Positions 1 to 6,683 of a stretch of 25,516 nt of DNA are shown in pieces. The position numbers and the translations under genes are program-made. The DNA comes from Abditibacteriota bacterium. GTDB taxonomy: Bacteria > Armatimonadota > UBA5829. The notes below the pieces were generated by a model that saw only the letters and a list, made by a program, of their open reading frames with translations, did no database searches and was not told the DNA's origin. The stretch spans positions 1 through 25,516 of the forward strand of contig JAGDAG010000214.1 of assembly GCA_017959625.1 (NCBI GenBank). The letters run 5' to 3'. Numbering within the stretch: the stretch's first letter is position 1; every line of letters begins with the position of its first letter.

Positions 1-393
1 AAATTTGCTTCAAAGCCCGCCGCTCCCGGCAGGGCCGATATGGCGGGGCTTGCCCTTTCTCTGGTAGGCAGCCGCTACGTCAGCGGGGGCACCTCCCGCG
101 GCGGCTTCGACTGCTCGGGGCTCGTGAGCTTCGTTTATTCCAATTTCGGCATAAAGCTTCCCCGCACCTCCAGGGAACAGGCTGCCTGGGGCAAAGCGGT
201 GGAGAAGGCAAATCTGCAGAAGGGCGACATACTGCTCTTCTCTATCCACAGGTCCGGCGTCGATCACGTGGGGATCTACGTGGGGGGCGGCGAATTCGTC
301 CATGCCGCCAACACCAAAAAGGGCGTTGCCAAGGACAAGCTTTCCTCCGGCTTCTACGTGAAACACTACGTCGGCGCCAGGCGGGCAAACTAA
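1..393 (+). CDS. NlpC/P60 family cysteine peptidase, 3' part
   Basis: This is the C-terminal part of a cell-wall peptidase of the NlpC/P60 family. The frame is open from the first base, so the start lies outside the window; the ATG at 40 is internal. The catalytic Cys lies in FDCSGLVSF (Cys codon 112-114). The catalytic His is in DHVGIYVG (265-267), and the third polar residue is the His of FVHA (301-303). Family members cut peptide cross-links in peptidoglycan, typically the D-Glu-gamma-diaminopimelate bond, in the periplasm or at the cell surface. The domain looks complete and ends within a few residues of the usual family end. What sits N-terminal (signal peptide, SH3 or LysM modules) cannot be seen. 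A hairpin terminator follows at once. Confidence 0.9.
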   Translation, partial: KFASKPAAPGRADMAGLALSLVGSRYVSGGTSRGGFDCSGLVSFVYSNFGIKLPRTSREQAAWGKAVEKANLQKGDILLFSIHRSGVDHVGIYVGGGEFVHAANTKKGVAKDKLSSGFYVKHYVGARRAN

Positions 394-402
394 AAAAAAG
401 AG

Positions 403-431
403 CAGCGGGCCTTGAAAGTCCGCTGATTTTT
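403..431 (+). terminator. Intrinsic terminator after the NlpC/P60 gene
   Basis: An 8-bp stem (403-410 with 418-425, one G-U pair) encloses a 7-nt loop and is followed by a T-rich run (GATTTTTATAT). An A-run at 393-399 lies upstream, so it may also work weakly in the other direction. It separates the peptidase from the FKBP gene, whose Shine-Dalgarno sequence begins just beyond the T-run. Confidence 0.7.
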
Positions 432-444
432 ATATGAGGTTGTT

Positions 445-984
445 ATGAAGATCACAGTATTGGTTTTGGCTCTTATCGCTTTCTGCGCCCTTACGGGCTG
501 CAGCGGCAACAAAGTGGAAAAGGCAGAGCTCAACAAAGGGGAAAACGAGGTGGTGAGGACCGAAGACGCGCTTTACGAAGCCGCCGGCGAAAACCCTTTT
601 CAGAGCGATTTCCGGGAAAAGCAGAAAGAACTGCTGGGAAAGATCGACGCCGGCAACATCGAGAATCCCCTTAAAACAGAGGATCTGACCGAGGGGACCG
701 GCCCGGCAGTCAAGGAAGGCGACACTGTAACGGTGCAATACAAAGGCACCCTGAAGGACGGCACCGAGTTCGATTCCTCTTACAAACACGGCAAGCCCTT
801 CGGCTTCACCGTGGGCAAGGGAAGCGTGATAAGGGGCTGGGACGAAGGCCTTATAGGAATGAAAGCCGGCGGCAAGCGAAAGCTTACCGTCCCCCCCGAT
901 TACGGCTACGGCGATCAGGAGCTGCCGGGCATCCCGGCCAATTCCACCCTGATCTTCGAGATAGAGCTGCTTAAGATCGAATAG
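445..984 (+). CDS. FKBP-type peptidyl-prolyl cis-trans isomerase, lipoprotein
   Basis: A 179-residue exported prolyl isomerase. The N-terminus is a lipoprotein signal with lipobox L16-T17-G18-C19, so the mature protein should be lipid-anchored on the periplasmic side. A charged spacer of about 70 residues leads to a single FKBP domain (about 90-179). The domain shows the family landmarks VTVQYKGTLKDG, FDSS, the FTVGKGSVIRGWDEGL core, GYG, and the terminal IFEIELL strand. It should speed Xaa-Pro isomerisation during folding of exported proteins. The ATG at 445 is preceded by a GAGG-type ribosome site. The stop is TAG exactly where FKBP domains normally end, which matters for reading the in-frame TAG in metX. 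A long hairpin follows. Confidence 0.93.
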   Translation: MKITVLVLALIAFCALTGCSGNKVEKAELNKGENEVVRTEDALYEAAGENPFQSDFREKQKELLGKIDAGNIENPLKTEDLTEGTGPAVKEGDTVTVQYKGTLKDGTEFDSSYKHGKPFGFTVGKGSVIRGWDEGLIGMKAGGKRKLTVPPDYGYGDQELPGIPANSTLIFEIELLKIE

Positions 985-1005
985 GCCCCGGATCTTTGTT
1001 ATTTA

Positions 1006-1047
1006 AGGCAAAAGGTATGATTCTGTCATGCCTTTTGTTTGTTTTGT
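1006..1047 (+). terminator. Hairpin terminator or attenuator between FKBP and gmhA
   Basis: A 12-bp stem (1009-1020 with 1026-1037, one G-U pair) has a 5-nt loop and can extend by three pairs. It is followed by the T-rich tract TTTGTTTTGT. The position fits a rho-independent terminator of the FKBP gene. The T-tract is interrupted by G residues and gmhA starts only about 14 nt later, so partial read-through (attenuation) is also possible. The upstream in-frame ATG of gmhA at 1028 lies inside this stem. Confidence 0.6.
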
Positions 1048-1060
1048 GTCAAGAGAGAAA

Positions 1061-1675
1061 ATGAAAAAACCGTTTGAAAATTATCCCGATATGGCATATC
1101 TCGCCCCCGTTCTCGAAGAGGCCGTGGAGGCCGCCTTCCGCTGCGTCAGCGCCGGAGGAAAGATAATGGTATGCGGCAGCGGCGGCAGCGCCGCCGACAG
1201 CGAGCATATCGCCGGCGAGCTTCTGAAGGGCTTTCTGAAAAAACGCCCCGTAGGGCCCGCTCTCCGGAGCCGCCTGGAGGAGGCCGGCGCCGGAGCGCTG
1301 GCAGACAGGCTTCAGCTGGGCATCCCCTGCATCAGCCTGGTGAGCCATTCCGCCCTGCTTACGGCGGTGATCAACGACAACGGCGCAGACATGATGTTTG
1401 CCCAGCAGGTGTGCGCCTTCGGCAGGGAAGGGGATATGCTCATAGCCATAAGCACTTCGGGAAACGCGGAAAATGCGGCAAACGCCGCCATATGCGCCAA
1501 CGCCATGGGGATCACCACCCTGGGCATGACGGGAGAGGGCGGAGGCCGTTTGGGAAAGCTTTGCCGGCTGCTGCTGGCTGTCCCTTCCCGCCAGACCTAC
1601 CGGGTGCAGGAATACCATATAGCCCTTTACCATTATTTCTGCGGGGCGCTGGAAGAAAAAATGTTTGAGGAATAA
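1061..1675 (+). CDS. gmhA: SIS-domain phosphoheptose isomerase (GmhA-type)
   Basis: A cytoplasmic sugar isomerase of 204 residues, predicted to convert sedoheptulose-7-phosphate to glycero-manno-heptose-7-phosphate for heptose synthesis. It has the SIS phosphosugar loops GSGGSAADSEH and ISTSGNAENAANA. The metal-site residues of the GmhA family are all present: H49 and E53, plus Q183 and H191 in VQEYHIALYH, with the same 8-residue spacing as in E. coli GmhA. A longer region between the first two motifs makes it bigger than the 192-residue E. coli protein. I chose the ATG at 1061, after AGAGAG. The in-frame ATG at 1028 lies within a terminator stem and would add an unlikely peptide. DiaA is the main alternative, but it lacks the metal ligands. 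Confidence 0.85.
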   Translation: MKKPFENYPDMAYLAPVLEEAVEAAFRCVSAGGKIMVCGSGGSAADSEHIAGELLKGFLKKRPVGPALRSRLEEAGAGALADRLQLGIPCISLVSHSALLTAVINDNGADMMFAQQVCAFGREGDMLIAISTSGNAENAANAAICANAMGITTLGMTGEGGGRLGKLCRLLLAVPSRQTYRVQEYHIALYHYFCGALEEKMFEE

Positions 1676-1732
1676 AACTTTTTGCCCGTATTTTCGTATT
1701 TATATATGTGGCATCTGCCCCTATCCTGATAT

Positions 1733-1747
1733 GGAGGAAGAATCATC
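1733..1747 (+). promoter_or_regulatory. Ribosome binding site and non-standard start of ftsH
   Basis: GGAGGA at 1733-1738 is the only strong Shine-Dalgarno sequence before ftsH. The ftsH frame is closed upstream by TGA at 1727-1729. Between that stop and GTG 1763 the codons are TAT GGA GGA AGA ATC ATC AAA AAT ATA GTT ATA, with no ATG, GTG or TTG. ATC at 1745 sits 7 nt after GGAGG. GTG 1763 sits 25 nt after it. Confidence 0.55.
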
Positions 1748-3757
1748 AAAAATATAGTTATAGTGCTGCTTGTCGCCCTGGGCCTTCTGCTGATCTTCAA
1801 AGGCGACGCCATTTTCGGCGGAATGGCGGGGCAAAGCAAAAACGTTTCGTATTCCAGAGCCCTCGATCTGATAGAATCCGGCGCCGTTTCCGACGCCGCC
1901 TTCAAAAAAGACACTCTGATACTGGAAACCAAAAAGGGAGATAAATATACCGCCAACCTGGACGCCGCCGCCCCGGAGGAAAGGGCAAGGCTCCACGTGC
2001 TTCTGCAAAAGCAGAAGATAGGCTACAAAATAGACAAGCCCCCCGCTACGGATATGCTGTGGACGGTGCTCATCTCGGTGGTACTGCCCATGGCCATGCT
2101 GCTTTTCTTCTGGCTTTTCATCATAAGGGGCCAGGGAGGAGGAGGCTCCGCCATAAATTTCGGCAGGAGCAAGGCCAAACGGATAGAAGAAAACAGCCAG
2201 AAGGTCACCTTCGACGACGTGGCGGGGATAGACGAAGCCAAAACCGAGCTGGGCGAGGTGGTGGACTTTCTGCGGGATTCCAAAAAATACCAGAAGCTGG
2301 GCGCCAAAATACCCAAAGGCGTCCTGCTTTTGGGGCCTCCGGGCTGCGGCAAGACCCTGCTTGCCCGGGCTATAGCCGGCGAGGCAAAGGTGCCCTTCTT
2401 TTACATCTCCGGTTCGGATTTTGTGGAAATGTTCGTGGGCGTGGGCGCCAGCCGTGTGAGGGACCTGTTCAATAACGCCAAGGAAAACAGGCCCTGCCTT
2501 GTTTTCATCGACGAGATCGACGCCGTGGGGCGCCACAGGGGCACCGGCATCGGCGGCGGCAACGACGAAAGAGAGCAGACCCTGAACCAGCTGCTCATAG
2601 AAATGGACGGCTTTGAGACCAACTCCGGAGTGATTTTGGTGGCGGCCACCAATCGGCCCGACGTCCTCGACCCCGCTCTGCTGCGGCCGGGCCGTTTCGA
2701 CAGGCAGATAACCGTGGACCTGCCGGACGTGAAGGGCAGGGAAAAAATACTGCTGGTGCACGCCAAAAACAAGCCGGTGGACAGAGACGTGGATTTCAAA
2801 ACGCTGGCTGCCCGCACCGCGGGCTTTTCCGGCGCGGAGCTGGCGAACCTGGTGAACGAAGCCGCCCTTCTGGCGGCGCGCCTCAACCAGAAGACCGTGA
2901 CCAGCGCCAACTTCAGCGAGGCCATCGACAAGGTGCTTGCCGGCCCGGAACGCAAGAGCATGACCCTGAACGCCGAAGAAAAGAAAATGACTGCCTACCA
3001 CGAAGCGGGCCACGCCATAGTCATCGAAACCCTGGCCGCCGGCGACAAGGTGCAGAAGGTATCCATAATGCCCAGAGGCAGAGCCCTGGGCCTCACCTGG
3101 CATACCCCCCAGGAGGACCGTTATACCCAGACGAAGACCGAACTTCTCAACAGGATCTGCGGGCTTCTGGGCGGCAGAGTCACCGAGGCCGTGGTGTATA
3201 ACGAGATCACCACCGGCGCCGCCAACGATCTGGAGCGGGCCACGGGCATAGTGCGCACCATGATATGCGAGCTGGGCATGAGCGACAACCTGGGGCCCAT
3301 AGTGTTCGGAAAGCATTCCGGCAACCCGTTTTTGGGCAAGGACATATACGAAAGCCGCAACTACTCCGAAAGCGTGGCCCAGGCCATAGACGCCGAGATA
3401 AAACGGGTCATAGACGAGTGCTACGCCAAAACAGAAAGCATCATCAATCTGCGCCGGGACGCCCTGGACAGCCTGGCGGCGCTGCTGGAGGAAAAGGAGA
3501 CCATAGAAAGAGACGAGTTCCTTGCCGTCTGCTTCCCCGAAAAATATAAAGAGGAAACCGGGCGCGAGGCAGACGCCGGCCCCGAAGGCCAAGAGTCCGC
3601 GCCGGATATGCAGACCGGCGGCGCGGACGCCGGAGAAGAGCAGGCGGAAAAGCCGGAAGCGGCTCCCGGAGAGGAGTCCGCGCCGGAAGAGCCTTCCGCC
3701 GTTCCCCCTGCGGCTCAAGAGGACGAAAACGATGAAAACCAAAAAAGAGAGGAATAA
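1745..3757 (+). CDS. ftsH: ATP-dependent zinc metalloprotease FtsH
   Basis: A membrane-anchored AAA+ protease that degrades misfolded membrane and short-lived cytosolic proteins. Numbering from GTG 1763, it has an N-terminal hydrophobic segment, a small periplasmic domain, a second membrane segment (about 95-120), Walker A GPPGCGKT (about 191-198), Walker B LVFIDEID, the second region of homology ending in RPGRFDRQI, the zinc motif HEAGH (413-417) and the third ligand Asp in TTGAANDLE. The tail of about 60 residues is acidic and rich in Pro, Glu and Ala. I begin the gene at ATC 1745 because it matches the ribosome site and restores MKNIVIV before the membrane helix; annotation software would probably choose GTG 1763. 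pfkA starts 2 nt after the stop, so the two are co-transcribed. Confidence 0.95.
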   Translation: MKNIVIVLLVALGLLLIFKGDAIFGGMAGQSKNVSYSRALDLIESGAVSDAAFKKDTLILETKKGDKYTANLDAAAPEERARLHVLLQKQKIGYKIDKPPATDMLWTVLISVVLPMAMLLFFWLFIIRGQGGGGSAINFGRSKAKRIEENSQKVTFDDVAGIDEAKTELGEVVDFLRDSKKYQKLGAKIPKGVLLLGPPGCGKTLLARAIAGEAKVPFFYISGSDFVEMFVGVGASRVRDLFNNAKENRPCLVFIDEIDAVGRHRGTGIGGGNDEREQTLNQLLIEMDGFETNSGVILVAATNRPDVLDPALLRPGRFDRQITVDLPDVKGREKILLVHAKNKPVDRDVDFKTLAARTAGFSGAELANLVNEAALLAARLNQKTVTSANFSEAIDKVLAGPERKSMTLNAEEKKMTAYHEAGHAIVIETLAAGDKVQKVSIMPRGRALGLTWHTPQEDRYTQTKTELLNRICGLLGGRVTEAVVYNEITTGAANDLERATGIVRTMICELGMSDNLGPIVFGKHSGNPFLGKDIYESRNYSESVAQAIDAEIKRVIDECYAKTESIINLRRDALDSLAALLEEKETIERDEFLAVCFPEKYKEETGREADAGPEGQESAPDMQTGGADAGEEQAEKPEAAPGEESAPEEPSAVPPAAQEDENDENQKREE

Positions 3758-3759
3758 AA

Positions 3760-4761
3760 ATGACTGATACTGCAGGCAAAAAGATAGCGGTCCTTACCAG
3801 CGGCGGCGACGCCCCCGGCATGAATGCCGCCGTGCGGGCCGTGGTGCTGGTAGGCATTTCCTGCGGCGCCGACGTTTACGGGATCTATAACGGCTACAAG
3901 GGCCTGATGGAGGGCGACCTGCGGCAGTTTTCCGCAAAGGACGTTTCCGACCTTTCCCGCAAGGGAGGCACCGTTCTGGGCTCTGCCAGAAGCAAGGAAT
4001 TCATGACGGAAGAGGGCTTTGCCCAGGCCCTGAGGGTCATAAAGGGCTACGATCTGGACGGTCTGGTGGTGGTGGGAGGCGACGGCTCCCTGCACGGCGC
4101 CCAGAGGCTCTCGGAAAGCGGCGTCAAATGCATGGGCATCCCCGCTTCCATAGACAACGATATAGCCTATACCGATTATTCCATAGGCGTGGACACCGCC
4201 CAGGACACCATCATCGAGGCCATCGACAAAATAAAGGACACCGCTTCTTCCCACCGCCGGGGCTTCGTTATAGAGGTCATGGGGCGCGCCCACGGTTTTC
4301 TGGCTCTGGCCACCGGGGTCGCCTGCGGCGCCGAGATGGTGATACTGCCGGGAGACGATCTCACAAACCCGGAGAGGCAGGCGCAGATAGTTGACGAAGT
4401 CAGCAGATACTACGTGCGCAAAAAGCCCAACTTCATCTGCGTGCTGGCGGAAGGCGCGTCGGGACCCGGCTGCAGCGCCGTGGATATACTGGCGGAGCTT
4501 ATCAGCAGGGCCGGCTACGACTGCCGCAAAACCATCCTCGGCCACGTGCAGCGGGGCGGGACCCCTACCTGCAACGACCGCAACCTTGCCACGATCATGG
4601 GCTTTGCCGCCACCAAGGCCCTGCTGGAGGGCGATACGGGAAAGATGGTAGGCGTATCGGGGAGAGAGGTGCTGCTGACCCCCTTCGAGGACGTCTTCGC
4701 CGCCGAAATGGACCTGCCCCAGGAATTTCTGGACAAGGTCCGGCTGCTTTCGGTCTATTAG
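3760..4761 (+). CDS. pfkA: 6-phosphofructokinase, PfkA family
   Basis: A glycolytic kinase of 333 residues that phosphorylates fructose-6-phosphate to fructose-1,6-bisphosphate in the cytoplasm. It has the nucleotide loop TSGGDAPGMN, GGDGS (D108-G109), the catalytic IDND (131-134), VMGRAHG and the substrate loop GHVQRGGTP. Gly109 matches the residue that marks ATP-using enzymes; pyrophosphate enzymes have Asp there. The residue before the catalytic loop is Ala129 (PASIDND), where ATP enzymes have Gly and pyrophosphate enzymes Lys, so the phosphoryl donor is not certain. ATG follows the ftsH stop after 2 nt. Its TAG stop shares one base with the GTG of the next gene, and a TGA follows in frame directly after the TAG. 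Confidence 0.93.
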   Translation: MTDTAGKKIAVLTSGGDAPGMNAAVRAVVLVGISCGADVYGIYNGYKGLMEGDLRQFSAKDVSDLSRKGGTVLGSARSKEFMTEEGFAQALRVIKGYDLDGLVVVGGDGSLHGAQRLSESGVKCMGIPASIDNDIAYTDYSIGVDTAQDTIIEAIDKIKDTASSHRRGFVIEVMGRAHGFLALATGVACGAEMVILPGDDLTNPERQAQIVDEVSRYYVRKKPNFICVLAEGASGPGCSAVDILAELISRAGYDCRKTILGHVQRGGTPTCNDRNLATIMGFAATKALLEGDTGKMVGVSGREVLLTPFEDVFAAEMDLPQEFLDKVRLLSVY

Positions 4762-5834
4762 TGAAAAAGCTGTTTTTTGCGGGATTGCTGCTCCTCCTGC
4801 CTCTTGCCGCGGGCTGCGCCGGTTTTTTTGACCCCGGCTATATAAAAGCCCTGTATCGGGATGCGGGAGAGCAGCTTTTGGCTTTGGAGGATGAAAAAAA
4901 CCTGGCGTATTCCCCCTCCGCCGCCGCTCTCTGCGGGGCGCTTTTGTGCGCCGGCGCGTCGGAAGAGGAAGCGGCGGCCTGCGCCGGAGCCTTCGGCGCG
5001 GAAAAAGACGTTTTGACGGAAAACAGCGTCAAGGCGCTTTCGTTTATGGACAAGCCGGCCTTCGCAAAACAGGGGCTGCGCTTTTCCGGAGCCTTCTGGC
5101 ACAGAAGCGGGACCCCCGTAAGCGACGAATATAAAAAAACGCTGGAAAGCTATTTCGGGGCAAAGCCCCTGGCCTTCGGCGGAGGCGCTGAGATCAACAA
5201 ATATTTTGAAGAGCTGGGTTTTGCCTCCAAGGAAGAATGCGACGACGCCGCCCTCCTGACCTGCGCCGCCTTCTGCGCTCCCGTCTGGGACGCCTGCGGG
5301 CCTGAAACAGCCCGAAGGGTGGACCGGTTCCGCCCCTTCCGGGGGCAGGCAAAGCCCTGCGTGTTTTTCCCGGTGGGAGGAAAGGTGCTCTTCGGCGAGA
5401 TAGAAAACGGCTTTTTTGCCTCGGTGCCCTTTGCCGGCGGCGCTATGAGGCTGGATATCTTCTGCGCCGACAACAAAAAAGCCCTGCTGGAGGCTGTGGA
5501 AGACCTGGCAAAGGGCCATGGGCCCGCAGAATACGCCAAAGAGCGGGATATGTGGATCTTGCTGCCGGAAACGGTAGTCGAAAGCCGGGAAGAGCCCCTT
5601 CTCCGCCTGGGCAAAAAGGGGCTGCGGACCCTGGGCTACAGCGGCATCACCGGCAGGCGCCCGGTGCCGGTGGAAAATATGATATCCCGGGGCGCTCTCA
5701 GGCTTGCCCCCGGCGGAAACGCGGCCCCCGTCGAAGCGGAGGAAGAGGCCGCCGTCACGCGCCCTTTTCTTTTTCTGATACGTGACGCCGTCTTCGGCCT
5801 GCCGGTGCTGGCAGGCATATGCGCAGTTTTGTGA
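4761..5834 (+). CDS. Serpin-like lipoprotein with shortened reactive loop
   Basis: A 357-residue exported protein. Its signal peptide ends in the lipobox LAAGC (Cys19), so lipid anchoring is likely. Serpin landmarks occur in order: NLAYSPSAAALCGALLCAGA (helix B region), ESYFGA followed by EINKYFEEL (helix F region), ALLTCAAFCAPVW (strand 3A region), and near the C-terminus RPFLFLIRDAVFGLPVLAG. The family consensus for that end is PFlFlIrd..tg.iLFmG. By hand alignment to alpha1-antitrypsin, the stretch from the hinge Gly to RPF is about 8 residues shorter, and the hinge reads APGGNAAP rather than EEGTEAAA. Inhibitory activity is therefore doubtful. GTG start overlaps the pfkA stop by 1 nt. A divergent serpin is my best call. 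Confidence 0.72.
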   Translation: MKKLFFAGLLLLLPLAAGCAGFFDPGYIKALYRDAGEQLLALEDEKNLAYSPSAAALCGALLCAGASEEEAAACAGAFGAEKDVLTENSVKALSFMDKPAFAKQGLRFSGAFWHRSGTPVSDEYKKTLESYFGAKPLAFGGGAEINKYFEELGFASKEECDDAALLTCAAFCAPVWDACGPETARRVDRFRPFRGQAKPCVFFPVGGKVLFGEIENGFFASVPFAGGAMRLDIFCADNKKALLEAVEDLAKGHGPAEYAKERDMWILLPETVVESREEPLLRLGKKGLRTLGYSGITGRRPVPVENMISRGALRLAPGGNAAPVEAEEEAAVTRPFLFLIRDAVFGLPVLAGICAVL

Positions 5835-5846
5835 CAGGAGATAAAA

Positions 5847-6464
5847 ATGGTTTCAAAGGAAACAGTCCACAGCGGGCGTCTTTACGACCCCACCGACCCG
5901 GAGCTCATGGAAGAGCAGCGGGGGTATCTTGAAAGGCTGTGGGAATTCAATCACACCCGCCCCTCCCAGCTGGCGGAGCGGGAGGCCTTCATGAAGGAGC
6001 AGTTTGCCGAATGCGGAGAAAACTGCTACATAGAGCCCCCTTTTTACGCCAACTGGGGCGGAAAAAACCTTCATTTCGGCAACGTGGTGTATTGCAACTT
6101 CGGCTGCAAGTTTGTGGACGACACCCACATTTATATAGGCGACTACACCAAGCTTGGGCCGGGAGTGGTGCTGGCCACCGGGGGGCACCCCATACTTCCG
6201 GAGCTCAGGGAAAAATCGCTGCAGTATAATTTTCCCGTACGTATAGGCCGCTGCTGCTGGCTGGGCGCCGGGGTGATAGTGGTGCCAGGGGTCACCATAG
6301 GGGACAACTGCGTCATAGGCGCCGGCAGCGTGGTGATACGCGACGTTCCCGCAGGCAGCGTGGCCGCCGGGAACCCCTGCCGGGTGATCCGCGCCATAGG
6401 GGAAAGGGACAGAGAGTTTTATTTTAAGGACCTCAAAATAGATTGGAGCCGGATCGGGCTCTGA
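5847..6464 (+). CDS. Hexapeptide-repeat O-acetyltransferase (maltose/galactoside acetyltransferase type)
   Basis: A 205-residue left-handed beta-helix acetyltransferase resembling Maa and LacA, which move acetyl from acetyl-CoA to a sugar hydroxyl. The N-terminal helical cap (about 1-60, including SQLAEREAFMKEQF) is typical of the Maf-cap subfamily. Hexapeptide repeats follow (FGNVVYCNFGC, IYIGDYTKLGPGV, then GAGVIVVPGVTIGDNCVIGAGSVV). The likely catalytic His is H114 in GGHPI. The C-terminus ends AAGNPCRVIRAIGERDREFY, as in the family. ATG follows CAGGAGATAAAA, a good ribosome site. It lies 12 nt after the serpin stop and is the last gene of the ftsH run. The acceptor sugar cannot be inferred. 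Confidence 0.9.
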   Translation: MVSKETVHSGRLYDPTDPELMEEQRGYLERLWEFNHTRPSQLAEREAFMKEQFAECGENCYIEPPFYANWGGKNLHFGNVVYCNFGCKFVDDTHIYIGDYTKLGPGVVLATGGHPILPELREKSLQYNFPVRIGRCCWLGAGVIVVPGVTIGDNCVIGAGSVVIRDVPAGSVAAGNPCRVIRAIGERDREFYFKDLKIDWSRIGL

Positions 6465-6472
6465 CACTGACG

Positions 6473-6507
6473 AAAAAAAGCGGGCCTCATGAGAGGCCCG
6501 TTTTTTC
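6473..6507 (+). terminator. Strong intrinsic terminator closing the ftsH-acetyltransferase run
   Basis: A perfect 8-bp GC-rich stem (6481-6488 with 6493-6500) encloses an ATGA loop and is followed by six T residues. Seven A residues at 6473-6479 precede it, so it should also stop transcription arriving from the right, as expected between convergent genes. Confidence 0.92.
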
Positions 6508-6642
6508 GCTTTGCTTAAGACGGGTATGCCGCCGCTTTGCGTTCGGGTTTACTGTCGCTGCTTTTCGGCTGCTTTTGCCGGGATCGCGCCGCAAAGCGGC
6601 GCGCGTTACAGCCCGGCATATCCCCGCAATACTGCGTTCAGA
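6508..6642. other. Convergent intergenic spacer with alternative hairpins
   Basis: No gene is supported here. An 11-bp inverted repeat (6531-6541 and 6590-6600) spans about 48 nt. Its right arm also forms a compact local hairpin: 8-bp stem 6585-6592 with 6596-6603 and an AAA loop. The two structures exclude each other. They may be leftovers of terminators. Confidence 0.5.
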
Positions 6643-6673
6643 TAAAAAAAGGGAGCCGCAGATCGCGGCTCCC
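6643..6673 (-). terminator. Intrinsic terminator for the DUF6273 gene
   Basis: Read on the minus strand, a perfect 9-bp stem (6665-6673 with 6651-6659) with a 5-nt loop is followed by seven T residues (A-run 6644-6650 on the plus strand). It begins 10 nt after the stop codon at 6684. Confidence 0.92.
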
Positions 6674-6683
6674 CGGCGCGTTT

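Noticed and set aside
1028..1060. Upstream start of gmhA at ATG 1028
   Set aside because: This ATG lies in a terminator stem and lacks a ribosome site. The extra residues are not family-like, while ATG 1061 follows AGAGAG.
1731..1757. Eight-codon leader peptide starting at ATG 1731 ahead of ftsH
   Set aside because: Its start overlaps the ftsH ribosome site and it has no ribosome site of its own; an accidental frame is more likely.
1721..3742. 673-codon minus-strand frame antisense to ftsH
   Set aside because: It is phase-locked to ftsH codons, and the same codon avoidance explains it. The long antisense frames over the GH42-like gene (20771-22348) and metX (23677-25179) are rejected likewise.
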